Below are positions 1 to 8,020 of a stretch of 28,155 nucleotides of DNA, in pieces. Position numbers and translations under genes: made by a program. Each line of letters begins with the position of its first letter. Within the stretch, counting starts at the first letter, position 1. Under the pieces are notes generated by a model. That model was not told the DNA's origin, searched no databases, and saw nothing but the letters and a program-made list of their open reading frames with translations. Source of the stretch: an uncultured Lachnospiraceae bacterium (GTDB taxonomy: Bacteria > Bacillota > Clostridia > Lachnospirales > Lachnospiraceae); assembly GCA_934394615.1 (NCBI GenBank), contig CAKRRJ010000028.1, forward strand, positions 1 to 28,155. The letters run 5' to 3'.

Positions 1-129
1 GCTGCACAGACCGCTTTAGTTGCTGCTATTTCCGAGATCGATAAGGCTTGCACCAAGGGTGTATACCACAAGAATACTGCTTCCAGAAAGGTTTCCCGCC
101 TCTCTAAAGCTGTAAGCGCAATGGCTTAA
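1..129 (+). CDS. rpsT: 30S ribosomal protein S20, C-terminal part (5' end outside window)
   Basis: The window opens inside a plus-strand frame that reads 42 codons and ends at TAA (127-129). The peptide contains [20 protein letters not shown] followed by [15 protein letters not shown], the helical, Lys/Arg-rich C-terminus of bacterial ribosomal protein S20, with the family's hallmark HKNTA-RK-SRL pattern. S20 binds 16S rRNA early in 30S subunit assembly. The N-terminal half lies outside the window, so start, promoter and autoregulatory leader cannot be judged. An intrinsic terminator follows 35 nt after the stop. The gene converges on ychF. The identity is secure despite the truncation. Confidence 0.95.
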   Translation, partial: AAQTALVAAISEIDKACTKGVYHKNTASRKVSRLSKAVSAMA

Positions 130-164
130 TCATAAGACTGGAATATTATAAATAATCATAAAAA

Positions 165-201
165 GCTTCGGTTCCTGGGTGTGAGGAACCGGAGCATTTT
201 T
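165..201 (+). terminator. Intrinsic terminator of rpsT
   Basis: GCTTCGGTTCC (165-175) pairs with GGAACCGGAGC (185-195) with one G-T pair, followed by ATTTTT. The 3' arm and T-tract are also the 5' arm of a second, perfect 20-bp palindrome (191-241), so the two folds exclude each other. Confidence 0.85.
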
Positions 202-350
202 GTATGATAGAAAATTGCGTCCTATCATACAAAAATGCTCCGCAGGGATGCGCACTCGGCGCAATGGTAGATGGTTGCCGAAGCAACCGCGCCTCGGCGC
301 GAGAATCCGGCAAGCCGGATTCTTTTTCACATAGGAAATTGCGTCCTATG
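191..350. repeat. Nest of palindromes, dispersed-repeat-like intergenic element
   Basis: This stretch has no credible gene and holds four hairpins in about 160 nt. (1) A perfect 20-bp inverted repeat, 191-210 against 222-241, with an 11-nt spacer. (2) GGTTGC-cgaa-GCAACC at 273-288. (3) AGAATCCGG-caag-CCGGATTCT followed by TTTT at 302-326, a terminator-like hairpin. (4) CATAGGA-N7-TCCTATG at 330-350. A 13-bp direct repeat, AATTGCGTCCTAT, occurs at 213-225 and 337-349, in or beside the loops of hairpins 1 and 4. Short open frames on both strands are products of the palindromes. I believe similar sequences are scattered between Lachnospiraceae genes, but I cannot check copy number here. Confidence 0.7.
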
Positions 351-356
351 GAACAC

Positions 357-404
357 AAAATGCCGGCCTGGCCTACGCTTGTCTGCGTATCCCGACCGGC
401 ATTT
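357..404 (-). terminator. Intrinsic terminator of ychF
   Basis: AAAATGCCGG (357-366) and CCGGCATTTT (395-404) form a perfect 10-bp stem, with an inner TACGC/GCGTA stem. Read on the minus strand, it follows the ychF stop by about 25 nt and ends in TTTTG. It could also act on transcripts coming from rpsT. Confidence 0.75.
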
Positions 405-428
405 TCTGTATCTTTTTAATCTGCTGTT

Positions 429-1526
429 TTATACGTTGAAACGGAACAGAATCACATCGCCGTCTTTGACCACGTAATCTTTTCCTTCCAGACCAACCAG
501 GCCTTTCTCTTTCGCCTTTGCGTAAGTACCGCAGTCTAACAGATCCTGGTAGTTTACAACCTCAGCACGAATGAAGCCGCGCTCAAAGTCAGAGTGGATC
601 TTGCCTGCTGCCTGCGGAGCCTTGGTTCCGACCTTAATGGTCCATGCACGGGTCTCGTCCTCACCGGAAGTCAGATAACTGATGAGGCCCAGGAGACGGT
701 AGCTTGCTGCGATCAGCTTGTCCAGGCCGGACTCGGTCAGGCCAAGTGCCTCCAAATACTCCTGCTTTTCGTCATCATCCAGCTCTGCGATTTCCTGCTC
801 AATCTGAGCACTGATCACGAATACTTCGCAGTTGTTCTCTGCTGCGTACTTGCGGACTGCTGCAACGTGCGGGTTAGATGCGCCGTCGTCTGCCAGGTCG
901 TCCTCTCCTACGTTTGCGGCAAAAATAACCGGCTTGCAGGTCAGAAGATTTAAGGAATTGACGAATGCCATAATATCCTCATCGTCATTCTCGTAGGTGG
1001 AAGCCAGTTTTCCATCCTCCAGAATGACTTTCAGCTCTTTTAAGACCTCAACCTCTTTTGCGAGGGATTTGTCGTTGAACGCGGACTTGGAAGTCTTTGC
1101 GATGCGGCGCTCCAGGATCTCGATATCAGAGAAGATCAGCTCCAGGTTGATGGTCTCGATGTCGCGGATCGGATCTACGCTGCCCTCTACATGGATGACG
1201 TTCGGGTCCTCGAAGCAGCGCACCACATGAACGATTGCGTCAACTTCACGGATGTTTGCCAGGAACTGGTTTCCCAGGCCCTCACCCTTGGACGCGCCTT
1301 TTACCAGGCCTGCGATATCTACAAATTCAATAACAGCCGGGGTTACTTTCTTAGAATGATAAAGATCTCCCAGAAGTTTTAAACGGTTATCCGGAACAGC
1401 AACCACACCCACGTTCGGGTCGATGGTACAGAACGGATAGTTTGCAGACTCTGCGCCAGCCTTGGTCAGAGAGTTGAACAGGGTACTCTTGCCGACGTTC
1501 GGCAGACCCACGATACCTAATTTCAT
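429..1526 (-). CDS. ychF: Redox-regulated ATPase YchF (Obg-like GTPase family)
   Basis: 365 residues, the usual length for YchF (E. coli 363). The P-loop GLPNVGKS sits at residues 7-14 and [10 protein letters not shown] carries the switch II/G3 region. The base-recognition motif is NVGE rather than the NKxD of true GTPases, the change that makes YchF/OLA1 prefer ATP. A coiled-coil insertion follows the G domain, and the C-terminal TGS domain ends in [13 protein letters not shown]. The family associates with ribosomes and is linked to oxidative-stress control. The ATG has SD GGAGG about 9 nt upstream. It is monocistronic in appearance, with a promoter at 1586-1614 and a terminator at 357-404. 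Confidence 0.97.
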   Translation of the reverse strand: MKLGIVGLPNVGKSTLFNSLTKAGAESANYPFCTIDPNVGVVAVPDNRLKLLGDLYHSKKVTPAVIEFVDIAGLVKGASKGEGLGNQFLANIREVDAIVHVVRCFEDPNVIHVEGSVDPIRDIETINLELIFSDIEILERRIAKTSKSAFNDKSLAKEVEVLKELKVILEDGKLASTYENDDEDIMAFVNSLNLLTCKPVIFAANVGEDDLADDGASNPHVAAVRKYAAENNCEVFVISAQIEQEIAELDDDEKQEYLEALGLTESGLDKLIAASYRLLGLISYLTSGEDETRAWTIKVGTKAPQAAGKIHSDFERGFIRAEVVNYQDLLDCGTYAKAKEKGLVGLEGKDYVVKDGDVILFRFNV

Positions 1527-1585
1527 AACAATATATCCTCCTTAGAAAATACGCGGAAACGTATTTCGTTTTCTCATTCCTGTCT

Positions 1586-1614
1586 ACTATAACATAGGAA
1601 GAAAAAAAAGTAAA
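1586..1614 (-). promoter_or_regulatory. Candidate promoter of ychF
   Basis: On the minus strand, TTTACT (1609-1614), a 17-nt spacer, then TATAGT (1586-1591). It overlaps the T-tract of the terminator of the preceding gene. A short palindrome (AAATACG/CGTATTT, 1547-1566) lies in the leader before the ychF SD. Confidence 0.4.
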
Positions 1615-1630
1615 TGTCCGAAGCGGATCA
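1602..1630 (-). terminator. Terminator of the D-cysteine desulfhydrase family gene
   Basis: On the minus strand the TGA stop codon begins a small stem (TCCG-CTT-CGGA with flanking pairs), followed by TTTAC and eight T. The stem is short but the T-tract is strong. Confidence 0.5.
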
Positions 1631-2578
1631 GTCCAGGTTTACATCCACAGCAAACAGGCCGCCCGCACCGCCCGTGTGGACGAACAGGACATTGTCCTCC
1701 GGCGTAAACGCCCCCTCCTCTGCCATGGCAAGCAGGCCGGCAAAAGCCTTGCCGCTGTATACCGGATCCAGGAACAGACCTTCCTTTCGTGCCATAAGGG
1801 CAATCGCCGCGTTGCCCTCTTTCGACGGAACCGCATAGCCAGGACCTGTCATATCCCGGATAAAAAGCTCTTCGTTCTCCTGAGGCAGCTCCAGAAGCGC
1901 TTCCATCTCCCCGATGACCTGATTTACGCTCGCCTCAAAATCTGCCGGGCGCACGCCGATGCCCGTCACCTTTGTTTCCGGCATAAAAATCTTTGCCCCA
2001 AGTACCAGCCCAGCGTAGGTGCCGCCTCCGCCCGAAGCGCACACAATGTGCTGGAATGGAATATGTGCTTCCGCGATTTCCCGCGCGCACTCCACATAGC
2101 CAAGACCACCAAGCCCATTCGAACCGCCAACCGGAATCTTGTAATACGGCTTTCCGGATGCCCTGCCAATGCGGTCCATCTCCTCATAAATGTCGTCGTA
2201 GCTGGTTGTATCCAGGAAACGTACATCGGTCCCCATCAGGTATTCCAGAAGAAGATTGCCTTTCCGCTCCAGAACGCCGTGCTTCTGCAGGATGATGATT
2301 GGCTTCATGCCAAGTTTCAGCGCGCACGCTGCCGTCAGCATCGCGTGGTTTGACTGTGCCCCGCCAGTCGTAAACACGATCTCAGCCCCCTGCTTTTTTG
2401 CGTCCGCCAGAAGAAACTCCAGCTTGCGGACCTTGTTTCCGCCAAGCGCTACCCCTGTCATATCATCGCGCTTGATCCATACATTTGTGTTTAAATAGCT
2501 GCTGATGTTGTCCAGGCGCTGCAGCGGCGTCGGAAACACCCCCAGGTGGATCCTTGGAAATTCACTTAACGGTTTCAT
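1628..2578 (-). CDS. dcyD: D-cysteine desulfhydrase / ACC deaminase family PLP enzyme
   Basis: 316 residues of fold-type II PLP enzyme. GGNKVRKLEF (about 46-55) carries the Schiff-base lysine K49, and GGAQSNHA (72-79) is the phosphate/substrate loop of the ACC deaminase-D-cysteine desulfhydrase family. GGTYAGL is a further cofactor loop. Members turn D-cysteine into pyruvate, H2S and ammonia; close relatives act on L-cysteate or ACC, so the substrate is not certain. I chose the ATG at 2578 because AGGAGG lies 8 nt upstream; the frame could extend 8 codons further but then the SD would be coding. It has its own promoter (2615-2643), so it is probably transcribed apart from the XRE gene behind it. 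Confidence 0.85.
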   Translation of the reverse strand: MKPLSEFPRIHLGVFPTPLQRLDNISSYLNTNVWIKRDDMTGVALGGNKVRKLEFLLADAKKQGAEIVFTTGGAQSNHAMLTAACALKLGMKPIIILQKHGVLERKGNLLLEYLMGTDVRFLDTTSYDDIYEEMDRIGRASGKPYYKIPVGGSNGLGGLGYVECAREIAEAHIPFQHIVCASGGGGTYAGLVLGAKIFMPETKVTGIGVRPADFEASVNQVIGEMEALLELPQENEELFIRDMTGPGYAVPSKEGNAAIALMARKEGLFLDPVYSGKAFAGLLAMAEEGAFTPEDNVLFVHTGGAGGLFAVDVNLD

Positions 2579-2614
2579 CGCATGTACCTCCTCCTGCCCC
2601 ATTCTTTTTTCTCT

Positions 2615-2643
2615 ATCATACGCCTGTCATCCGGCGAATTCAA
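2615..2643 (-). promoter_or_regulatory. Promoter of the D-cysteine desulfhydrase family gene
   Basis: TTGAAT (2638-2643), 17-nt spacer, TATGAT (2615-2620) on the minus strand, 37 nt before the chosen ATG. It starts immediately downstream of the preceding gene's terminator. Confidence 0.55.
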
Positions 2644-2644
2644 G

Positions 2645-2729
2645 AAAAAAACTGCCGTAAAATGCTTGCCCAAACCTTTCCCCCAGCGAACAACGCTATG
2701 GAAATGTTTCTGGCAGCATTTTGCGGCAG
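2645..2729 (-). terminator. Long intrinsic terminator of the XRE gene
   Basis: GGCAGCATTTTGCGGCAG (2712-2729) pairs with CTGCCGTAAAATGCTTGCC (2652-2670) with one mismatch and one bulge. Inner stems are AAACCTTTCC/GGAAATGTTT and AGCG/CGCT. On the minus strand the hairpin runs straight into seven T (2645-2651), 3 nt after the XRE stop codon. Confidence 0.85.
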
Positions 2730-2732
2730 CCC

Positions 2733-2969
2733 TCAGTCGGAATTTTCCTGTTCTATTGTAAGGTTCGCAACGTCCGGCACATACTGCATGATGTCCTCCA
2801 CCCTGCAGTTTAAGATCTGGCATAATGCCTCGATCGTATGCGTCGATACATATGCATTCTTCTTCAAACGGTTGATCTGGCCGGAACTGACACTATAATT
2901 TTTGATCAGCCGGTACTGGGAAATGCCACGGGTTTTCATGGTTTCCCACAGCGGATCGTAATTTATCAT
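2733..2969 (-). CDS. Small XRE-family helix-turn-helix regulator
   Basis: 78 residues that are almost entirely a Cro/C1-type HTH. MINYDPLWETMKTRGISQYR leads into the helices around GQINRLKKN and VSTHTIEALCQILNC, and it ends VEDIMQYVPD. This matches the compact, single-domain XRE class common in Firmicutes (starting M-x-Y-x-PLW). I chose the ATG at 2969, with AGGGG 8 nt upstream, over a GTG three codons earlier. It has no sensor domain and its targets are unknown. A strong terminator isolates it from the downstream PLP-enzyme gene, so co-transcription with that gene is unlikely. Confidence 0.85.
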   Translation of the reverse strand: MINYDPLWETMKTRGISQYRLIKNYSVSSGQINRLKKNAYVSTHTIEALCQILNCRVEDIMQYVPDVANLTIEQENSD

Positions 2970-3072
2970 GTCCGTCACCCCTGATTCTTAAGTCTTTCAC
3001 TCTATTAAATCAGTTTGTCCGGCTTCTGTATATTATCCATAATTGGACATGTTTTTTATTCCGCAGCTTGTT

Positions 3073-4344
3073 TTATTTCAGATATTTTTCCATCATCGGG
3101 CAGATATCCAGTGTTGCGAAGTAATCCTTCGCGGTCTCCGCACGGCGGATCATCTGAACGGAACCGTCTTCTTTTAATAACAGTTCTGCGGATTTCAGTT
3201 TTCCGTTGTAGTTATAACCCATTGCAAATCCATGCGCTCCGGTATCATGAATAACTAACAGATCACCCATATCAATCTCCGGAAGCATGCGGTCGATCGC
3301 GAATTTATCGTTGTTCTCACAAAGGGAACCAGTGATATCATACTTGTGGTCGCACAGAGCATCCTCTTTTCCGGCTACGGTAATATGATGGTAAGCACCG
3401 TACATTGCCGGGCGCATGAGGTTAACAGCGCAGGCATCCACACCGATATACTCTTTGTGGGTGTGTTTCTCATGAATTGCCTTGGTTACCAGGCAGCCGT
3501 AAGGTCCCAGCATGAAACGGCCAAGCTCGGTATAGATCGCTACATCGCCCATGCCTGCCGGTACCAGAACTTCCTCGTATACCTTGCGCACGCCCTCGCC
3601 GATTGCCAGAATATCGTTCGGCTCCTGCTCCGGGCGATACGGGATTCCAATTCCGCCGGACAGGTTAATGAAGGTAATGTGCGCACCGGTCTCCTCTTTC
3701 AGCTTAACAGCCAGCTCAAACAGAACCTTTGCCAGCATCGGATAATACTCGTTGGTTACCGTATTGCTTGCGAGGAATGCGTGCATACCGAAGTTCTCCG
3801 CACCCTTTTCCTTCAGGATCTTGTAGGCCTCAAACATCTGCTCGGTGGTCATGCCATATTTTGCATCGCCCGGGTTGTCCATAATGTCGTTGCTGATCTT
3901 GAACAGTCCACCCGGATTATAGCGGCAGCTGATGGTTTTCGGAATGCCGCCCAGCATCTTCTCCACACACTCAATGTGGGTGATGTCATCCAGGTTGATG
4001 ATGGCACCCAGGTCGTTTGCCAGCTTGAACTCTTCCGGCGGGGTGTCGTTGGAGGAGAACATGATATCATGGCCGGAAAAACCGGTTGCATCGGACATCA
4101 TCAGCTCCGTTGCGGAAGAACAGTCAGTTCCGCAGCCGTACTCCTGCAGGATTTTCAGAATATATGGGTTCGGAGTTGCCTTTACCGCAAAATACTCCTT
4201 ATATCCCTTGTTCCAGGAAAACGCCTCTTTTAAACGCTTCGCGTTCTCACGGATTCCTTTTTCATCGTACAGATGAAACGGTGTCGGATAGGTCTTTGTG
4301 ATCTCCTCTAACTGTGCTTTGGTTACGAATGGTTTCTTCTCCAT
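3073..4344 (-). CDS. lysA: Diaminopimelate decarboxylase
   Basis: 423 residues, fold-type III PLP decarboxylase. YFAVKATPNP (51-60) carries the PLP lysine K55. NLSGGIGIPYRPEQ is the glycine-rich phosphate-binding segment. GSLCENND near the C-terminus is this subfamily's version of the CxExD motif, with the catalytic cysteine from the partner subunit. It makes L-lysine from meso-diaminopimelate, the last step of lysine synthesis. SD GAGGAG precedes the ATG. I see no lysine riboswitch in the 156 nt upstream, only the pyruvate kinase terminator. Decarboxylases for other diamino acids share the fold, but the motifs and length favour LysA. Confidence 0.9.
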   Translation of the reverse strand: MEKKPFVTKAQLEEITKTYPTPFHLYDEKGIRENAKRLKEAFSWNKGYKEYFAVKATPNPYILKILQEYGCGTDCSSATELMMSDATGFSGHDIMFSSNDTPPEEFKLANDLGAIINLDDITHIECVEKMLGGIPKTISCRYNPGGLFKISNDIMDNPGDAKYGMTTEQMFEAYKILKEKGAENFGMHAFLASNTVTNEYYPMLAKVLFELAVKLKEETGAHITFINLSGGIGIPYRPEQEPNDILAIGEGVRKVYEEVLVPAGMGDVAIYTELGRFMLGPYGCLVTKAIHEKHTHKEYIGVDACAVNLMRPAMYGAYHHITVAGKEDALCDHKYDITGSLCENNDKFAIDRMLPEIDMGDLLVIHDTGAHGFAMGYNYNGKLKSAELLLKEDGSVQMIRRAETAKDYFATLDICPMMEKYLK

Positions 4345-4395
4345 GGTATCTCCTCTCTAAAATCAACGGATCCGCCAATGGCGTTTCCTCAATAT

Positions 4396-4465
4396 ACAAA
4401 ATAAAACAAAGAAGCCTGATCAGGCCGCAATCAAACTGATTGTAACCTATATCAGACTTCTTTGT
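4396..4465 (-). terminator. Intrinsic terminator of pyruvate kinase
   Basis: ACAAAGAAGCCTGAT (4406-4420) pairs with ATCAGACTTCTTTGT (4451-4465), 15 bp with one G-T. An inner stem, CAATC/GATTG, lies within. On the minus strand it ends in TTTTATTTTG. The loop side also holds the palindrome CCTGATCAGG (4415-4424). Confidence 0.85.
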
Positions 4466-4500
4466 CCAGTTTTTTCTATGAATATGAAAAATTATGAAAA

Positions 4501-5940
4501 TTACTCAACAACTACCACACGCATGATATTGGTGCTGCTTGCCGGCTCGTGGCGGGTATTCTTGCTTACCACACCTGCGGTTACAACTGCCACATCTCCG
4601 CTCTTGACTACGTTTTTTTCTTTCAGAAGTTCAACTGAGGACTCAATCAGAAGATCTGTGGAGTCTGCGCGTCTTGCCTGGAACGGCTTTACGCCCCAGT
4701 AAATCTGCATCTGGCGTACTGCGGTTGCGCTCGGGGACAGGCCAACTACCGTTGTGCTCGGTCTCCACTTGGACAGCAGGCGGGTGGTAAATCCGCTGAT
4801 GGACGGAGCAATGATGACATCTGCTTCCACATCATGAGCGGTGGATACGGAAGAGTAGCATACTGCGTTGGAAATGTTCTTGCGGTTCGCGGTGGAAACT
4901 CTTCTCATGCGGTATGCGTTGTAGTCCAGGTACTGCTCGGAAGTCTCGCAGATCTGAGCCATCATCTTTAATGCCTCTACCGGATATTTACCCATAGCGG
5001 TCTCACCGGAAAGCATAACAGCGTCGGTTCCGTCGTAAACTGCGTTTGCAACGTCGGTTACCTCTGCACGGGTCGGGCGCGGGTTGCGGATCATGGAATC
5101 CAGCATCTGGGTTGCGGTGATAACCGGCTTACATGCCAGATTACACTTGCGGATGATGGTCTTCTGGATGTGCGGAACCTGCTCAGCCGGGATCTCTACA
5201 CCCATGTCGCCGCGGGCTACCATGATGCCGTCGCTGGCCTCAATGATGTCATCCAGGTTCTCGATGCCCTCTGCGTTCTCGATCTTCGCGATGATCTGGA
5301 TTGCGGAGCCAGCCTCGTCTAACATAGCGCGGATCTCGCGGACAGCGTCTGCGGTACGAACGAAGGAAGCTGCGATGAAATCGAAGCCCTGCTCAATACC
5401 GAAGCGGATATCTGCTTTATCTTTCTCAGTCAGTGCCGGAAGTTTGATCTTTACGTTCGGTACGTTTACGCCCTTGCGCATGCCGAGCTCGCCGCCGTTT
5501 ACTACGGTGCAGACGATATCGGTGCCGTCTACCACTTCCTGAACCTTTAACTCGATCAGGCCGTCGTCGATGAGGATGGTGTTGCCTGCCTCAACATCAG
5601 CCGGAAGTCCGCTGTAGTTGATGAAACCGATCTGGTCGTCGCCAACGATCTCGCGGGTGGTCAGGGTGTAGGTCTGGCCCTCTTTTAAGGTTACTTTCTT
5701 CTCATCCTTTAACAGGCCGGTACGGATCTCCGGTCCCTTGGTATCCAGAAGTGCTGCGATCGGCAGATCCAGCTCCTCACGGATGCTCTTTAACATATCC
5801 AGGCGGGACTTCTGCTCTTCATAGTCGCCGTGGGAGAAGTTGAAACGCGCGATGTCCATGCCGTTCTCGGCAAGTGCTTTCATCAGGTTGCGGTCATTGG
5901 TGTTTGGTCCCATGGTGCAAATGATCTTTGTCTTTTTCAT
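4501..5940 (-). CDS. pyk: Pyruvate kinase
   Basis: 479 residues from MKKTKIICTMGPNTNDRNLM. It catalyses the ATP-yielding last step of glycolysis, phosphoenolpyruvate to pyruvate. Visible motifs are ARFNFSHG (substrate and metal site), LDTKGPEIRTG, GDMGVEIP, and the family signature around MLDSMIRNPRPTRAEVTDVA followed by DGTDAVMLSGETA. The length fits the enzyme without the extra PEP-utiliser domain found in Bacillus. The ATG at 5940 has GGAGG 11 nt upstream; a TTG six codons earlier overlaps the SD and is less likely. It lies 52 nt after the rhomboid-like gene, so read-through from corA is possible. Confidence 0.97.
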   Translation of the reverse strand: MKKTKIICTMGPNTNDRNLMKALAENGMDIARFNFSHGDYEEQKSRLDMLKSIREELDLPIAALLDTKGPEIRTGLLKDEKKVTLKEGQTYTLTTREIVGDDQIGFINYSGLPADVEAGNTILIDDGLIELKVQEVVDGTDIVCTVVNGGELGMRKGVNVPNVKIKLPALTEKDKADIRFGIEQGFDFIAASFVRTADAVREIRAMLDEAGSAIQIIAKIENAEGIENLDDIIEASDGIMVARGDMGVEIPAEQVPHIQKTIIRKCNLACKPVITATQMLDSMIRNPRPTRAEVTDVANAVYDGTDAVMLSGETAMGKYPVEALKMMAQICETSEQYLDYNAYRMRRVSTANRKNISNAVCYSSVSTAHDVEADVIIAPSISGFTTRLLSKWRPSTTVVGLSPSATAVRQMQIYWGVKPFQARRADSTDLLIESSVELLKEKNVVKSGDVAVVTAGVVSKNTRHEPASSTNIMRVVVVE

Positions 5941-5992
5941 TGATGTGTTGTCCTCCAAAATAGTTTTATGAAACTGTTAACATGAATCTAAT

Positions 5993-6850
5993 CTATTGAA
6001 CAGAACCCTTTGTGACATGCTGATGCGTGTACAAATGATCCTGACAATACTCGTAATTGCCCTCGCATTTGGAACAGTAGCGGAACTCCAGCTCCGGATT
6101 GTCAAGCTCGGTTCTTCCGCATACCGCGCAGCGGTGGCGCGTTTTTCCCGGAACTACGATCTTCGCCTGCGGTTTCATCTGCTGTCTGAACTCCTGGCGG
6201 CGCTTGATCTCCTTCGGCGCGTAGCGCTTATAGTTGCGGGTCATGGCGAAAAACAGAATAATGGTAATCATGGAAAGGACCAGCTCCACTTTTACGCTGA
6301 TGCTTCCCGTGAAAAAGTCATAAAGGTATACGGCCGCCTCAGCAATGGCAATCCATTTTGCCTTGACCGGCAGCACAAAAAACATGTAAAACTGTGCGTC
6401 CGGGTTGATGATGCAGAAGGCAAAGAACAGGGATGCGTTCAAAAAGCCGGTAGAAAGCAGCCAGTACTGGCGAAATACGAAGTAGCCCACAAACGCAGCC
6501 ACGATCTGGGCCAGCACACCCATAAAGAAAAATACGTTAAAACGGAAGGATCCCCAGACATACTCTAACGTCTGACCGAGGTTATAATATAGAAACAACG
6601 CGATCAGTCCGTAAAAGATCTGGGTGAAGCTCCAGGAGCCAAATGCCGGCGGATACACCAGGAAGGTGACCAGACGCCAGATCTGCCCGCGCAGGATCAG
6701 GCCCACATTCAGGCTTAAGTAATTGTAGTAGATCATCGGGTCCAGAAGCCATACCACCAGGCCCACCGCATACAGGATCGTGATGTAATACATCAGGTTC
6801 CGGATGGCATACTTCTGATACTTTCGTTCGAGATCAGTAAAAAATTTCAT
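5993..6850 (-). CDS. Rhomboid-fold membrane protein with C-terminal zinc ribbon, probably not a protease
   Basis: 285 residues. Five or six membrane segments lie between about 19 and 204, with the GQIWRLVTFLVYP motif (55-67) shared by rhomboid, Derlin and TMEM115-like proteins, and FVLPVKAKW (158-166) typical of the non-proteolytic branch. I find neither the GxSG serine motif nor a paired AHxxG histidine. A basic stretch (205-238) leads to a cytosolic cysteine cluster: C241/C244, C259/C262, C269 and H272, a likely zinc ribbon. SD AAAGGAA precedes the ATG. The gene starts 24 nt after corA and is probably co-transcribed with it. The function is unknown; family members are thought to bind or sort membrane proteins. 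Confidence 0.75.
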   Translation of the reverse strand: MKFFTDLERKYQKYAIRNLMYYITILYAVGLVVWLLDPMIYYNYLSLNVGLILRGQIWRLVTFLVYPPAFGSWSFTQIFYGLIALFLYYNLGQTLEYVWGSFRFNVFFFMGVLAQIVAAFVGYFVFRQYWLLSTGFLNASLFFAFCIINPDAQFYMFFVLPVKAKWIAIAEAAVYLYDFFTGSISVKVELVLSMITIILFFAMTRNYKRYAPKEIKRRQEFRQQMKPQAKIVVPGKTRHRCAVCGRTELDNPELEFRYCSKCEGNYEYCQDHLYTHQHVTKGSVQ

Positions 6851-6874
6851 GCAGATTCCTTTCTTGTAACGGGA

Positions 6875-7816
6875 TCAGAACAGGTTCCGTTTCGCAAAAA
6901 TCCACGCCACCACGCAGGTGAGGATCACGGACAGCACAATGACAATGCCGAATCCGTACGCATTGTTCGCGAACGGCATGCTGCTACTCAGCACATTCAT
7001 GCCGTAAAAGCTGGACACCATGGTCGGAATGGACATGACAATGGTGATGGTTGCCAGAAACTTCATGACAATGTTCAGGTTATTGGAAATAACTGAAGCA
7101 AAGGCATCCATGGTTCCGCTTAAAATGCCGCTGTAAATGTTCGCCATCTCGATTGCCTGCTTGTTCTCGATGATGACATCGTCCAGGAGGTCGGTGTCCT
7201 CCGGATATTTCTTGATCTTCTCACTCTTTAAGAGCTTCTCCAGCACCACCTCATTGGAACGCAGGGAAGTGGTAAAGTACACAAGGCTCTTCTGCAGCTC
7301 CAGAATCTCGATGAGCTCCTGGTTTCGCGGAGATTTGTAAAGTTCTTTTTCTACGATGTCGCTCTTCTTGTCAATGATGCGCAGGTACTGCAGGTAAAGG
7401 GATGCGTTCTTATACAGGATCTGGAGGATGAAGCGAGTCTTCATATAAGTATAGAAGTCACGGACTCTTCCGTCCATGAACGCGTTCAGTACCGGGGTTT
7501 CTTCCAGACACACAGTGATGATGATGGTGTCGGCCATGATGATGCCCATAGGGATCGTCACATACCAGTCTTTTTCGTTGCGCTCCTCGATCACAGGGAT
7601 ATCGACGAGGATCAGGCTGTAGCTGTCTTCCAGTTCAATACGGGACCGCTCCTCTTCATCCAGAGAGGCCCGGACATGATCCGGATCGATCTCGTAGCGT
7701 TCCGCGATCTCCAGAATCTCCGTCGCTGTGGGATTGGTCAGTGCAATCCAGCAGCCGGATTCTGCTTCGTCTATCTGATGGATCGCGCCATCTTCTGTTT
7801 TGAATATGCGTATCAT
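6875..7816 (-). CDS. CorA-family divalent cation transporter
   Basis: 313 residues. An acidic N-terminal cytosolic domain is followed by a long helical stretch (about 120-245) and two C-terminal membrane helices. The hallmark GMN is at 272-274 (FYGMNVLSSSMPFAN), and the protein ends with a basic tail, AKRNLF. CorA pentamers conduct Mg2+, and some relatives carry Co2+, Ni2+ or Zn2+, so the cation is not settled. SD AAGGAA lies 11-12 nt before the ATG. It is the first gene behind a consensus promoter at 7852-7880, with the rhomboid-like gene 24 nt downstream. Confidence 0.9.
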   Translation of the reverse strand: MIRIFKTEDGAIHQIDEAESGCWIALTNPTATEILEIAERYEIDPDHVRASLDEEERSRIELEDSYSLILVDIPVIEERNEKDWYVTIPMGIIMADTIIITVCLEETPVLNAFMDGRVRDFYTYMKTRFILQILYKNASLYLQYLRIIDKKSDIVEKELYKSPRNQELIEILELQKSLVYFTTSLRSNEVVLEKLLKSEKIKKYPEDTDLLDDVIIENKQAIEMANIYSGILSGTMDAFASVISNNLNIVMKFLATITIVMSIPTMVSSFYGMNVLSSSMPFANNAYGFGIVIVLSVILTCVVAWIFAKRNLF

Positions 7817-7851
7817 ACGTCTCTGGTTCCTTTCCCTGTTTCAGCTACCTT

Positions 7852-7880
7852 ATTATAAATTCTGCGCCCCTGTTTGTCAA
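7852..7880 (-). promoter_or_regulatory. Consensus sigma-A promoter of corA
   Basis: On the minus strand TTGACA (7875-7880), exactly 17 nt, then TATAAT (7852-7857): both hexamers match consensus perfectly. It lies 36 nt before the corA start. It suggests strong constitutive expression of corA and probably of the rhomboid-like gene. Confidence 0.85.
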
Positions 7881-7947
7881 ATCTATTGATCGTTCTTTTT
7901 TAACTCTGACAGAAGTTTCCCAATTTTCTTAACTAATTTTTTACAGC

Positions 7948-7976
7948 TTGACAAATTGTAATATAGAACATTTTAT
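7948..7976 (+). promoter_or_regulatory. Promoter of the activase-like gene
   Basis: TTGACA (7948-7953), 17-nt spacer, TTTTAT (7971-7976). It is divergent from the corA promoter, with about 67 nt between the two -35 boxes. The predicted leader of about 65 nt ends in the unusual SD-hairpin arrangement at 8021-8051. Confidence 0.6.
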
Positions 7977-8020
7977 GTTAAACTCTCCACTGTACGCTGA
8001 AGAAGTGTGTCTTTTTAGAT

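Noticed and set aside
130..477. Several 65-71 codon open frames on both strands between rpsT and ychF
   Set aside because: They translate the palindromic repeat element, lie across the terminators, overlap each other on both strands, and lack SD sites and domain-like sequence.
3016..3049. TGTCC/GGACA inverted repeat upstream of the XRE gene as an autoregulatory operator
   Set aside because: Arms of only 5 bp with a 24-nt spacer are expected by chance; there is no second copy to support it.
4345..4500. Lysine riboswitch before lysA
   Set aside because: The gap is filled by the pyruvate kinase terminator and about 60 nt of leader, too short and without lysine-riboswitch elements.
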